Shown: in pieces, positions 44,195 through 53,225 of the stretch
Position numbering within the stretch: the first letter of the stretch is position 1
Layout of the letters: each line of letters opens with the position of its first letter
Source: DAOUVR01 sp034430535
Lineage (GTDB): Bacteria > Chloroflexota > Dehalococcoidia > E44-bin15
Length of the DNA: 64,000 nucleotides
NCBI GenBank assembly: GCA_964443325.1
Contig: CAYUCL010000003.1
Location: 62,001-126,000 of the forward strand
Direction of reading: 5' to 3'
Made by a program: the position numbers and the translations under genes
Notes under the pieces: generated by a model
What the model was told of the DNA's origin: nothing
What the model saw: only the letters and a program-made list of their open reading frames with translations
Databases searched by the model: none

Positions 44195-44782
44195 ATGAAT
44201 CAATTATCGAATAGAAGCAAGGAAATCTACGAGATTAGATGGCATGGGAGGGGCGGTCAGGGAGCGGTTACCAGTGCTCAGATCTTGGCTGAGGCTGCGT
44301 ACTACGCTGGATATAAGGGTGTGACATCCGCCCCCTATTTTGGTGCGGAGAGAAGAGGGGCTCCGGTTACTGCCACTACCAGGTTCTCTTCCGAGCCCAT
44401 CAGGGTTTATTCCGAGGTGGAGACCCCAGATGTAGTAATGGTGCTCGATGAAAGCCTTCTAAAGTTCAGCGATGTTATATCCGGTCTCAACCAGGGAGGG
44501 TGGTTAGTAGTAAATAGCATGAGGAGACCGGCCGAAATAGGCCTGATGGGTGAATTCCAAATCGTCACTGCCAATGCTACAGAAATCGCCCATGAGCTTG
44601 GTCTGGTGGTGGCTGGCGTCACTGTGGTAAACACCCCCATCCTGGGTGCTTTTCTTCGAGCTACTGGGTTGCTATCTCTAGACAGTGTGCGCCAAGCGAT
44701 AATGGGCAAATTCTCAGCCACGGATGCCGACAGAAATTTCAGGGCAGTGCAGTTAGCCTTCGAGAAGACGCTCCTGAAATAG
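44195..44782 (+). CDS. 2-oxoacid:ferredoxin oxidoreductase gamma subunit
   Basis: A 195-residue gamma subunit of a pyruvate or related 2-oxoacid:ferredoxin oxidoreductase. IRWHGRGGQGAVTSAQILAEAA is the diagnostic N-terminus, GVTSAPYFGAERRGAPVTATTRFS the next conserved block, and NTPILGAFLRATGLLSLDSV the C-terminal one. The order gamma-delta-alpha-beta of the four genes that follow matches archaeal and anaerobic bacterial Por operons. It would form a complex with the three products downstream. Confidence 0.88.
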   Translation: MNQLSNRSKEIYEIRWHGRGGQGAVTSAQILAEAAYYAGYKGVTSAPYFGAERRGAPVTATTRFSSEPIRVYSEVETPDVVMVLDESLLKFSDVISGLNQGGWLVVNSMRRPAEIGLMGEFQIVTANATEIAHELGLVVAGVTVVNTPILGAFLRATGLLSLDSVRQAIMGKFSATDADRNFRAVQLAFEKTLLK

Positions 44783-44847
44783 ACTAGCCTTCGATTCACC
44801 TGTGGCATAGTGGTAAATTATACGATTAGTAAAGGATTGGAACTGCA

Positions 44848-45147
44848 ATGCATACAAGAGATTGCGGTAATATATCCGGTGTGTCATTTCCCAGCATTGG
44901 CGAGGCAGGAAAGACAGGCGACTGGAGAGAGTTAACGCCAGTCATCGATCCCCTGAAGTGCATACCAGTGAAGAGGCACAAGCCTTCCTGTTTCCTCTGC
45001 TGGCTATACTGCCCAGAGGCGGCAATCAAAAGGGGCATTCCCGTGGAAATAGACTTAGAGTACTGTAAAGGTTGTGGAATCTGTGCTGAGGAATGCCCGA
45101 CAGGAGCCATTGCAATGGTAGAGGAAAACAATCTGACAGCAGGATAG
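44848..45147 (+). CDS. 2-oxoacid:ferredoxin oxidoreductase delta subunit (ferredoxin)
   Basis: A 99-residue 2[4Fe-4S] ferredoxin subunit. The first cluster set is CFLCWLYCPEAA; the second is CKGCGICAEECPTGAI. The first has a shortened form, CxxCxxxCP preceded by a distant Cys (KPSCFLC), as in PorD. WRELTPVIDPLKCIPVKRHKPSC is the usual delta-subunit lead-in. It relays electrons from the TPP site to soluble ferredoxin. Confidence 0.88.
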   Translation: MHTRDCGNISGVSFPSIGEAGKTGDWRELTPVIDPLKCIPVKRHKPSCFLCWLYCPEAAIKRGIPVEIDLEYCKGCGICAEECPTGAIAMVEENNLTAG

Positions 45148-45165
45148 AGTGAGGTGTGTTAGACC

Positions 45166-46383
45166 TTGAAAGAAACAGCGGATAATACACAGATAATCAC
45201 CGGCAACTATGCTACCGCCATGGCAGCCAAATTGAGCCGGGTTCAGGTAGTTGCCGCTTACCCCATCACTCCTCAATCTCCAGCGACTGAGGCCCTGTCC
45301 CAGTTCGTCGAAAGGGGCGAATTGGATGCCGAGTACGTCAGGGTTGAGAGTGAGCACAGTGCCCTCGGGGTATGTATAGCTGCGTCAACCGTGGGCGCTC
45401 GCACCTTCACCGCCACCAGCGCCAATGGGCTGGCATATATGTGTGAGCAGCTTCATTGGGCAGCCGGAGCCCGCCTTCCCATTGTGCTTGCCTGCGTCAA
45501 TCGCGCCATGGCAGCGCCGTGGAGCGTGCTCAACGACCAGCAGGACTCCATATCTCAAAGGGATACGGGTTGGATTCAAATATACGCCCGAAACAGCCAG
45601 GAGATTCTGGACTCTATCATCCAGGCCTATAAGATCGCTGAGAGCCTATACGTGCCGGTAATGGTGGGCTACGATGGTTACATCCTGTCCCATACGGTGA
45701 TGCCGGTCGACATTCCTAACCAGGAGCAGGTGGACCGCTTTCTCCCCCCATATAAGCCCCATACCATCCTTGATCCCGCCGCTCCTCAGAATCTGAATCT
45801 CGTTACCTTGGCAAATCCCAGGCAAGATGCTCACGGCGTTATGTGCCACGGATACATGGAGCTCAGGTATCTCCTTCAAGAGGCACTGGAGAGTTCCTTA
45901 GAGACAATTGTAGAAGTAGACAGCGAATTTAACGACACCTTTGGTCGCAGCTATGGAGGTACTTATTGGGGGTATCGTCTGGAGGATGCCAACTTGATCC
46001 TGGTGGCTATGGGCAGCCTCGCCACCGAGGCTACGGTGGCGGTTGACCAGCTCAGGCAACGAGGCCACAGGGCTGGGCTGCTAGCTCTAAGGGTCTATCG
46101 CCCCTTCCCCAGGCAAGCTATGATATCTGCAACTAAGAAGGCGGAGCTAATCGTAGTCTTTGACAAGAACATCAGCTATGGCTATGAGGGTGCTACATGC
46201 TCTGACCTGAAGGCAGCCCTCTATGGAAGCGGTATCCAGGTGCCGGTGCACAACTATATTGCAGGCCTGGGGGGCAGAGACGTCAAAGCCAGAGAGCTGG
46301 CCGATGCCGCCGAGAGGTCACTGCGACAAGTGGAAGAAGGCCGACCGCAAAAGGAAGTCGAGTGGTTGAATTGCCACATCTGA
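45166..46383 (+). CDS. 2-oxoacid:ferredoxin oxidoreductase alpha subunit
   Basis: A 405-residue alpha subunit. ITGNYATAMAAKLSRVQVVAAYPITPQSPATEALSQFV opens the domain; VRVESEHSALGVCIAASTVGARTFTATSANGL and the late YGYEGATCSDLKAALYG are characteristic of PorA. The start codon is TTG (45166) with GAGGTG 9 bases upstream. The alignment wording fits pyruvate or 2-oxoisovalerate enzymes; substrate cannot be settled by eye. Confidence 0.88.
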   Translation: MKETADNTQIITGNYATAMAAKLSRVQVVAAYPITPQSPATEALSQFVERGELDAEYVRVESEHSALGVCIAASTVGARTFTATSANGLAYMCEQLHWAAGARLPIVLACVNRAMAAPWSVLNDQQDSISQRDTGWIQIYARNSQEILDSIIQAYKIAESLYVPVMVGYDGYILSHTVMPVDIPNQEQVDRFLPPYKPHTILDPAAPQNLNLVTLANPRQDAHGVMCHGYMELRYLLQEALESSLETIVEVDSEFNDTFGRSYGGTYWGYRLEDANLILVAMGSLATEATVAVDQLRQRGHRAGLLALRVYRPFPRQAMISATKKAELIVVFDKNISYGYEGATCSDLKAALYGSGIQVPVHNYIAGLGGRDVKARELADAAERSLRQVEEGRPQKEVEWLNCHI

Positions 46384-46407
46384 GACATTTGGTTTGAGGA
46401 CATTGAG

Positions 46408-47298
46408 ATGACAGAAAGCGTGCTGAGCCTACCCAAAAAGGAATATATGCTTCCCGGAAACAGGACCTGTGCTGGTTGCGGTCTGGGCATTGCCTATCGC
46501 CATATCCTCAGGGCGCTGGGGGAGAACACAATCGTTACCGTGCCCGCTAGCTGTCTCACCGTTCTCCATGGCATGTATCCCATCACCTCGGTGAACATCC
46601 CGTGCATGAATGTCACCTTTCCCAGCACTGCGGCGGCATCGTCAGGGCTTGTCGCCGGTCTGAAGGCGTTAGGAAAGAAGGGGATTACGGTGGTAGGCTT
46701 TGCCGGCGATGGAGGGACCCATGACATCGGAATCCAGGCTCTAAGCGGCGCCGCCGAGAGGAACACCGATTTCATCTACATCTGCTACGACAATGAGGCT
46801 TACATGAACACCGGGGGCCAACGCTCCAGCTCCACCCCCCTGGGGGTTACCACGACTACCACCCCCGTGCTGGGCAAAGCGCAGCATCAGAAGGACATGC
46901 CAGCCATAATGGCAGCCCACAGGATACCCTATGTAGCTACAGCCTCATCTTCCTATCCCCTCGACCTCTATGAAAAGGTTAAAAAGGCAAAGGACATCAC
47001 CGGCACCAGGTTCATTTACATCTCCACGCCCTGTCCTCCTGGATGGTTCTTCCCCCCCAAGGACACGGTGAAGATGGGCCGTCTGTCAGTTGAAACGGGG
47101 ATGGTCGTCCTCTACGAAATAGAGAACGGGGCGTTTCATCTCACCGGAGCCAGCGAGAGGCTGGCGGCAAAGGGTGGACTAAAGCCAGTGCGAGAGTACA
47201 TCGAGCGTCAGGGACGGTTCCGCCGCATCACCGAGGCTCAGATAGACGAGCTGCAGAGATGGGTAGCTGATAGGTGGGCGCAATATACCTCCCATTAA
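46408..47298 (+). CDS. 2-oxoacid:ferredoxin oxidoreductase beta subunit (TPP-binding)
   Basis: A 296-residue beta subunit. CAGCGLGIAYRHILRALGEN gives the cluster cysteines, VVGFAGDGGTHDIGIQALSGAAERN the TPP/Mg motif GDG, and CYDNEAYMNTGGQRSSSTPLG the following Asn-rich loop. A further Cys lies in STPCPPGWFFPP. The enzyme decarboxylates a 2-oxo acid to an acyl-CoA and reduces ferredoxin, or runs in reverse for CO2 fixation. It completes the four-gene operon. The reduced ferredoxin could serve the BCR-like enzyme encoded at 50-54 kb. Confidence 0.9.
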   Translation: MTESVLSLPKKEYMLPGNRTCAGCGLGIAYRHILRALGENTIVTVPASCLTVLHGMYPITSVNIPCMNVTFPSTAAASSGLVAGLKALGKKGITVVGFAGDGGTHDIGIQALSGAAERNTDFIYICYDNEAYMNTGGQRSSSTPLGVTTTTTPVLGKAQHQKDMPAIMAAHRIPYVATASSSYPLDLYEKVKKAKDITGTRFIYISTPCPPGWFFPPKDTVKMGRLSVETGMVVLYEIENGAFHLTGASERLAAKGGLKPVREYIERQGRFRRITEAQIDELQRWVADRWAQYTSH

Positions 47299-47497
47299 AA
47301 CGTGAAGCCATGCTAGGTACATTTCACTCAATCAGTACTGCATTACTTGAATTGCCACTACAGTATTAAATCCTACATATTTGGTTCAGCTAATTCGAGT
47401 ATCGAAATGCTTATGTATCTGTATGATAAGAATATCTATTGCGATATCTTACCCATCAGTGGTAGAATATTTGTGCTAAAAGGAAAAAGGTTAAAAT

Positions 47498-48565
47498 ATG
47501 GCAAAGCCGAAGGCCACCTTCATTGATGCTTTCGAACCAATACTTATTAAGGCTTGGGGTTCATATCAAGATAGCTTGGATGACAATCTTCTTAACAGAA
47601 CCCGAGAGGCTCTAACTTACATCCGCCGTGTTTATAGATTTAAAGGCGAGCTGGGTGCTAAGTCTCCATCGCATATTGACTTCAAGGAGCCCAGGAACAG
47701 GGCAGGATACCTTGCAGCTTTTGGTGAGCGTCATGCCTATCTTGCTTACGAACATCTCAAAATGGTTCAATCAGTTGACCCTAGCGCAATCCCAGCGCCT
47801 GACAACCACGGAGAACTCACAGTAACGCTGGTTGGAGCAGGCCCGGCGATTGAGACATATGGTCTTTGTCTATTTTACAACGAATCTGCTCACCAGCTCA
47901 AAAGACTTACTCTTAATCTTATTGATAAAATTCGCGAATGGCAACCTACACGAGACATGGTACTTTCTGGATTGATAAAGGAGGTACTACCCAAATTGGA
48001 CATTTTTAGTGTCCCAATCGAAGCCGATCTGAAGGAAGCTAGTTGCGTACAAATATTTGCTGCGCATCATGATTCACTCGTTAGGACTCGAATACTCATA
48101 GTTTATAATGTATTAAACGAAATCGAGTCTACTCACGCACCCATTATCTTGAGAAACCTCGGCTACATAGTGAGGCAATGCGAGCAACCACTCCTTCTAC
48201 TGCTTGCTGAACCTACAGCTAAAAAAGCGTGGCCTAGGATAAAATGGTTTCGCAAATTGCTTTTTGAACACACGACAATAATCTTAGATAACCCTAACGA
48301 AGAGATCAGTTTTTACGAAGAACCAACTAACATCGCCATGAGTGGGGTAAATGAGCGTTTGTTCAGCAGGGCCTTTGGAAAGAACCCACCTGTATTTGAA
48401 ACAACTCTGAAGCGTGTCCTCATGGCATGCAAAATGATCCCCCAACCTCCGTTTTCAGAACAGCAGTATGAGCAACTGCGAAGACTGCAATTTAGAAGAG
48501 ACCGCAAAGGAAGAATTGTACCAGAACCTGTCGCCGATTTTAATCGTCAGCTCACTTTGTTCTGA
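47498..48565 (+). CDS. Rsm22-like methyltransferase-fold protein, unknown function
   Basis: A 355-residue protein with a class I methyltransferase look. NRAGYLAAFGERHAYLAYEHL precedes LTVTLVGAGPAIETYGLC (motif I, GxGP), LTLNLIDKI (motif II with acidic end), ILIVYNVLNEI (motif IV in the VLNEL form) and LLLLLAEPTAKKAWPRI (the beta-5 EP). This order is that of Rsm22-type ribosomal small-subunit methyltransferases, but the Cys cluster of Rsm22 is absent. Base use is AT-richer than that of the flanking operons. It stands alone between the POR operon and a converging ACP gene, so its role is open. Confidence 0.5.
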   Translation: MAKPKATFIDAFEPILIKAWGSYQDSLDDNLLNRTREALTYIRRVYRFKGELGAKSPSHIDFKEPRNRAGYLAAFGERHAYLAYEHLKMVQSVDPSAIPAPDNHGELTVTLVGAGPAIETYGLCLFYNESAHQLKRLTLNLIDKIREWQPTRDMVLSGLIKEVLPKLDIFSVPIEADLKEASCVQIFAAHHDSLVRTRILIVYNVLNEIESTHAPIILRNLGYIVRQCEQPLLLLLAEPTAKKAWPRIKWFRKLLFEHTTIILDNPNEEISFYEEPTNIAMSGVNERLFSRAFGKNPPVFETTLKRVLMACKMIPQPPFSEQQYEQLRRLQFRRDRKGRIVPEPVADFNRQLTLF

Positions 48566-48724
48566 TAGTTCGTCGCCATTCATACGACTACAATCGCTTC
48601 TCTAAATCCATATAAGATGTATTACAGACGAAAGCTACGCTTCTAGATTTATTCATCACCCAATCAACATCATCACAGGCTTTTCTATGATAGCTACATG
48701 CTTGTTGTTAACGTAGGCAGAATC

Positions 48725-48961
48725 TCACTTGAGACAACTGTCGATGTATTTCACAAAATCGTCAATCGAGGCGAGCTCTTTCATCCGTTCGATGTCTATC
48801 TCTATATCAAAGGCGTTTTCGACCCCGACTATAATCTGCACCCAGTGCAGCGAGTCAGCTTTAATGTCCTTTAGAGCCGTCTCCAAGCGAATCTCGTCCT
48901 CACTGCACCGCGCGATCCTGGCTATTATCCTTCTTACTTCATCTAATGCTGCCGTTACCAT
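48725..48961 (-). CDS. Acyl carrier protein
   Basis: A 78-residue acidic helical protein. The phosphopantetheine site is KADSLHWVQIIVGVE (Ser of DSL); the usual DSLDxVE is changed to DSLHWVQ, so it may be a specialised carrier. The start at 48961 follows GGAGGGAGAC; an upstream in-frame Met is not supported. It is encoded just downstream of plsX with a 40-base gap on the same strand, and ends the long minus-strand unit that begins with the SDR at 56 kb. PlsX-ACP linkage fits phospholipid or fatty-acid synthesis. Confidence 0.8.
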   Translation of the reverse strand: MVTAALDEVRRIIARIARCSEDEIRLETALKDIKADSLHWVQIIVGVENAFDIEIDIERMKELASIDDFVKYIDSCLK

Positions 48962-49000
48962 GTCTCCCTCCAGCAACTATTCAACATAAGAACCTGAGTT

Positions 49001-50035
49001 CTATTCACTTGATGACATACCCGCCTGGGCCTTTTCCAGCTCAACGCGAAGCTTACCGACGAAGTCGGTCTCCAATGCTATCTTCGCCTGCTCGATAGTA
49101 CCGACAATCTGGGGCGCCTGGCTACTGCCATGTGCGACAGCCACTACACCGTTGACCCCCCATAGAGGACCACCGCCTAAGACCGTTCCCGGGCTCATGA
49201 GCCTCACTAGCTTGCCGGTGACTTTGTCCAGTTCCTCTGGCGAAAGCGTATCCTTTAGCTCCTCTGCCATCCAAGGGCCAATAGCCCTCCCCAGACCCTC
49301 GCAAAACTTCACCACTATATTACCCACAAAACCGTCGCAGACTATTACATTCGCCTTCCCCACCACTATATCCATGCCCTCCACATTGCCAATGAAGTTC
49401 AAATCGCTTTTCTTGAGCAAAGAGTAAGCCTCCTTGGCCACATCATTGCCCTTACCTTCTTCAGCACCTACGTTGAGCAGGCCAACTGTAGGCTCGTCTA
49501 TTCCAAGGAATATCCTTGCATAAACAGTGCCAGCCGCAGCAAAGTTCAACAGATGATATGGCTGGCAACCCACGTTGGCTCCCAGGTCGAGGACTACAGT
49601 CTCTGGCGCCAGCCCCAGGAAAGGTCCCCCCGCCATCGGCCGGTCTATCCCGGGCAAAGTCCCTAAATATTGAAGCGCGGCTACCATAGCGGCGCCGGTC
49701 GAACCAGCGCTAACCATAGCGTCTGCTTCACCCTCCTTAACAAGTCTGGCGGCCATCGCAACCGGGCTGTTTGGCTTGCGTAAAACAGCAAATGCCGGCT
49801 CCTCTCCATCCCTGATAAGGTCATTGGCCTCCACTATCCTAATCTGGAGGCCAGTTGCGTTAACTCCGCTAAGCTCTTTCTCAATATCGGGCTTTATGCC
49901 GACCAGCACTATCTCGACCCCCAATTTCCTTGCCGCCTCAACCGCTCCCTTCACTATCTCGCCAGGAGCGTAGTCGCCACCCATGGCGTCAATCGCTATT
50001 CTCATTGGCTGCTTTGTGCCATCTGACTCGCTCAT
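49001..50035 (-). CDS. plsX: Phosphate acyltransferase PlsX
   Basis: A 344-residue PlsX, which makes acyl-phosphate from acyl-ACP for PlsY. MRIAIDAMGGDYAPGEIVKGAVEAAR is the diagnostic start of the fold; SAGSTGAAMVAAL, LDLGANVGCQPYHLLNFA and CDGFVGNIVVKFCEGLG are other signature blocks. The start at 50035 has AGGGAGG upstream (a longer frame from 50059 lacks it), and it adds about 10 residues before the family Met. It is adjacent to acpP-like and 47 bases after the BCR-like D subunit. Confidence 0.92.
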   Translation of the reverse strand: MSESDGTKQPMRIAIDAMGGDYAPGEIVKGAVEAARKLGVEIVLVGIKPDIEKELSGVNATGLQIRIVEANDLIRDGEEPAFAVLRKPNSPVAMAARLVKEGEADAMVSAGSTGAAMVAALQYLGTLPGIDRPMAGGPFLGLAPETVVLDLGANVGCQPYHLLNFAAAGTVYARIFLGIDEPTVGLLNVGAEEGKGNDVAKEAYSLLKKSDLNFIGNVEGMDIVVGKANVIVCDGFVGNIVVKFCEGLGRAIGPWMAEELKDTLSPEELDKVTGKLVRLMSPGTVLGGGPLWGVNGVVAVAHGSSQAPQIVGTIEQAKIALETDFVGKLRVELEKAQAGMSSSE

Positions 50036-50082
50036 AGCGCCTCCCTTCTCTCTGCACATTGATTATAGATGATGACTTAAGC

Positions 50083-51147
50083 TTACCAGCTATGGCTTAT
50101 TGCGTCCTGCGGGCAAACGCTGTGACAGTTCATTTCGTGCGAGTTGCTACAGGAATCGAATCCCGGACAAACCAAAGCCAGCTTTTTCCTTATCTCTTCC
50201 TTCACCTTAGCTTTCGGCCGGCCATAGTCATCCTCAGCTATCTCGAAAACGTCCGACGGGCACGCCTGCACGCACTCTCCACAGCCATCGCACAGGGCAT
50301 TATCAACTGTGATGAAGTACTCACCTGTCCCATCGGTGTACCCATAGTTCACCTTCATCTCCTTTGTGCCCCTGCTATCACGCCTCTCCGTAGCAAAAAG
50401 CGCTGCGCCAACAGCGCCTACTATCTGCGGGTCCTCACATAGCAACGGCTCAAGGCCAACCTTCTCCCTTAGTTTCTCCACCATCCCCTTGTTCTTGGCA
50501 ATCCCCCCAGTGATGCTGAATTCCTTTTCTATCGATACCCGCTTCAACAGTTGAACCGACCTGGTCGCTATGGCGTCATGGAGGCCGGCTAATATATCGC
50601 TCTTGGCTACCCCTTCCTTGAGATGCACCAGCGCCTCTGAGCGGGCGAATACAGCACAAACAGTATTGAAGAGGATTGCCTTATCCGAAGTAAGTGACAG
50701 GTCTCCAATCTGTTCCAGAGGAATGTTCAGCACCTCGGCTATCATTTCAAGAAACCTGCCGGTACCTCCAGCGCACTTATCATTCATGACAAAATTGACC
50801 ACCCGGCCACTTCCATCACAACTTATTGCTTTGCAGTCCTGTCCCCCCATATCCAGAATTGTCCTAACCGATGGGAAGTACCAGTTGATACCTCGGGCAT
50901 GGCAGCTTATCTCGGATATATTCTCATTGGCGAAGGGAACGAGCACCCTTCCATAGCCGGTGGCGACAGTATAATCAATGTCACTCAGCGATAGTCCCGT
51001 TCCTTTTAGCACCGCCTCTATCGTCATATAGGATGTCTTTGCACTTTCGGGTCCAGTATCACAGATTACCGACGATACTATAGCTCCGTTTCGCATTATC
51101 ACCGCCTTTGCCGCCCGCGACCCGATATCTATTCCGGCAACCGTCAT
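50083..51147 (-). CDS. BcrD/BzdQ-like ATPase subunit of a benzoyl-CoA-reductase-type enzyme, fused to ferredoxin domain
   Basis: A 354-residue protein. Residues 1-260 form an ASKHA ATPase of the BadF/HgdC class: AGIDIGSRAAKAVIM, TILDMGGQDCKAIS, NDKCAGGTGRFLEMIAEVL and TVCAVFARSEA give the ATP loops and the two Cys that bind the bridging [4Fe-4S] cluster. Residues about 280-354 are a ferredoxin domain with CDGCGECVQACP and a second, irregular set CPGFDSC...CHSVCP. The fusion of a ferredoxin to the ATPase is unlike Thauera BcrD (282 residues). It follows the A subunit with no gap (TAG then ATG). Confidence 0.8.
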   Translation of the reverse strand: MTVAGIDIGSRAAKAVIMRNGAIVSSVICDTGPESAKTSYMTIEAVLKGTGLSLSDIDYTVATGYGRVLVPFANENISEISCHARGINWYFPSVRTILDMGGQDCKAISCDGSGRVVNFVMNDKCAGGTGRFLEMIAEVLNIPLEQIGDLSLTSDKAILFNTVCAVFARSEALVHLKEGVAKSDILAGLHDAIATRSVQLLKRVSIEKEFSITGGIAKNKGMVEKLREKVGLEPLLCEDPQIVGAVGAALFATERRDSRGTKEMKVNYGYTDGTGEYFITVDNALCDGCGECVQACPSDVFEIAEDDYGRPKAKVKEEIRKKLALVCPGFDSCSNSHEMNCHSVCPQDAISHSW

Positions 51148-51939
51148 CTAGCTAGCCTCTTTCTCCATAGCTTCTCTGGCCAGAATTGCAGCACCGAGGG
51201 CTGACACAATCTGTGGCACATCAGGTACCAGCACTGCGAAGCCCAGTTCCTTTTCCATGGTTTTTACCACGCCATCATTTAAGGCTACGCCGCCGACTAA
51301 AGCGACATCCTTTTCGATGCCTGCTCTTTTGCATAAGGTCATGATTCGGCTCACCACAGAGTAGTAAATCCCGGCTATTATCTCTTCCTTCGGGGTTGGA
51401 GGATCTCGATGTACGTGCGATATGACCTCAGATTCGGCGAACACCGCACAGGTGCTGGTGATGCTAGCCCTTGATTTCGCCTTAAAGGATAACTCCGACA
51501 TCTCCCCTAGAGACATCTGCATTAGCTTTGCCATTTGTTGAAGGAATATGCCCGTTCCGGCAGCGCATTTATCCTGGCCTGCCCAATCGTTGACACGTCC
51601 ACGCTCATTCAGCTTGACCACTGTGCTGCTCTCTGCCCCCATATCGATAACCATCCGACTGGAGGGGAACAGGTAGCGCGCCCCGCGGGCAAGACAGGTA
51701 GTAATTGCTTTCTTCTGCTGGATAAACGACACCGATTTCGCCCCTGCACCGGTTGACACGATATACAAATCGTCATTTATGCTGATCCCCGCCTGACTCA
51801 AAGACTCCTCCATAGCCATACGAGCGCTCTCCTCTGCCTCATCGCCAGACATTATGATAGTGGAGGTCAAGATACCATTGTCAGATAGAATAACTGCCTT
51901 CGTTGTCAGGCTGCCTACATCTATACCCAGCGTCTTCAT
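51148..51939 (-). CDS. BcrA/BzdP-like ATPase subunit (CoA-enzyme activase)
   Basis: A 263-residue ASKHA ATPase of the HgdC/BcrA family. LGIDVGSLTTKAVIL, VIDMGAESSTVVKL, DKCAAGTGIFLQQMAKLMQ and TSTCAVFAESEVISH give the phosphate loops and cluster Cys. It pairs with the neighbouring D-like ATPase; two different activases next to two HgdB-type subunits is the hallmark of class I benzoyl-CoA reductase rather than of 2-hydroxyacyl-CoA dehydratases, which have one homodimeric activase. It is shorter than Thauera BcrA but close to BzdP in length. Confidence 0.8.
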   Translation of the reverse strand: MKTLGIDVGSLTTKAVILSDNGILTSTIIMSGDEAEESARMAMEESLSQAGISINDDLYIVSTGAGAKSVSFIQQKKAITTCLARGARYLFPSSRMVIDMGAESSTVVKLNERGRVNDWAGQDKCAAGTGIFLQQMAKLMQMSLGEMSELSFKAKSRASITSTCAVFAESEVISHVHRDPPTPKEEIIAGIYYSVVSRIMTLCKRAGIEKDVALVGGVALNDGVVKTMEKELGFAVLVPDVPQIVSALGAAILAREAMEKEAS

Positions 51940-51956
51940 AGTCAGTCTAAGTCTAA

Positions 51957-53225
51957 TTAACGGTCTTCCAGCAACTCAAAGAAACGTTCCATTTTCTCAG
52001 CAACCTCCTCCTGCGAAGCGACGGTAGGGTCAACAACATCACAGTCCAAGGTTAACACTGGCACATCAATATCATTAAGGACATCTTTAAACGTCTTTAT
52101 CGTTGCGCAGGTATGCCGGCATCCAACATCGGCATAGTATATGGCCCCATCCACCTTGTATTCCTCGGCAAGGGTTGCAACCCTGGTCAATTGCCGCTCA
52201 TCCAGTGGCCCATACATCTGCGCCTCAGGGATCATGTATGATTTTTTCGCAACACTCTCCAGTGGCTTAGCAGGGTTAAGCCGACCCTCCCCCCAGTAGG
52301 TAAAAAATGGTTCGGTTACACTCACCGCCCCATACTCCTGCGAGATTCTCTCTAAAAATCCCATCAAATACATCGGCGGGAGGAACAGGCTCATTAGACG
52401 GAAGCGTTCATTAGGCACCGCCCCCTTTCCCTGTTGAACCATATCCGTCAGTTCCTGGCGAAGTGTCTCCAGATACGCGGTCGCCTCAGGCCGACCAGCG
52501 AGTAGATAATCGACCGACAATAGCTGCAAAAAACCCTGCGAATGAAACGGTGTAGGAACAACCTTACGCAGTTCATTGATCTCACGATAAAGCTCAATTT
52601 GTTTGTCCGTTTCTGCCACAACCTCGCTAAGACGATCCCAATCCATCTTGCGCCCTGAGTGCTCTTCTAAAAATCGTACCATGTCCTCCAATTCCCCCAT
52701 CAAATACGCTATCTCCTCTTCACTATTGTGGAATGGGTGATCAATGAAGAATCCAGGACACCGGTTAATCTTCATTAGCAATTCTCCGCTCTTGGCGGTG
52801 TTGTCGCAGACCATGTTGGACCATAGCATCACATCGGGGCGGGGCAAGGTTCCCAGTGAAAAGGCACCAGCGAGGCCACGGTGTGGAGTGCATATTTCGG
52901 GGGCCAAACCTAGGTCGGCACCGGCTGAAAGGATTTCGGCAATCTCACCTGAGAACAGCGATATCATCCACGTGGTCGTCTCAGCATGCATAGGCAATAT
53001 GTCCATGGCATATATGATCTCCGACGGGAAGAACACGGTATGGGCCGCAATAAAATCTCCAGTCTCACGAGCATTAAGCAGCCGATCGTAGTAATTAGCC
53101 AGCATCTCATAATACATAGCTTCGCTCTTCAAAGCCTCAGGGCGCGCCTGGTTCATCCTGGCAATCAACCGGCAGGCTCGTATGATGGTTTTAAGATCGC
53201 TTCCCTCCCCCTTCGGGCTCGTCAT
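51957..53225 (-). CDS. BcrB/BzdO-like subunit of a benzoyl-CoA-reductase-type enzyme
   Basis: A 422-residue HgdB/FldB-type subunit. Conserved cysteines lie in LAPEICTPHRGLAGAF, WSNMVCDNTAKSGELL and YYADVGCRHTCATIKTF, consistent with ligands of a [4Fe-4S] cluster. The start ATGA overlaps the stop of the C-like gene by 4 bases, so translation is coupled. Length and order (C, B, A, D) match bcrCBAD and bzdNOPQ. The true ring substrate may be benzoyl-CoA, a methyl- or hydroxy-derivative, or a non-aromatic acyl-CoA; the sequence does not say which. Confidence 0.75.
   Translation of the reverse strand: MTSPKGEGSDLKTIIRACRLIARMNQARPEALKSEAMYYEMLANYYDRLLNARETGDFIAAHTVFFPSEIIYAMDILPMHAETTTWMISLFSGEIAEILSAGADLGLAPEICTPHRGLAGAFSLGTLPRPDVMLWSNMVCDNTAKSGELLMKINRCPGFFIDHPFHNSEEEIAYLMGELEDMVRFLEEHSGRKMDWDRLSEVVAETDKQIELYREINELRKVVPTPFHSQGFLQLLSVDYLLAGRPEATAYLETLRQELTDMVQQGKGAVPNERFRLMSLFLPPMYLMGFLERISQEYGAVSVTEPFFTYWGEGRLNPAKPLESVAKKSYMIPEAQMYGPLDERQLTRVATLAEEYKVDGAIYYADVGCRHTCATIKTFKDVLNDIDVPVLTLDCDVVDPTVASQEEVAEKMERFFELLEDR

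Noticed and set aside
44790..44850. tRNA-like stretch GTGGCATAGTGGTAAATTATAC
   Set aside because: Only a D-arm-like string is present; no anticodon arm, T-arm or acceptor stem can be paired around it.
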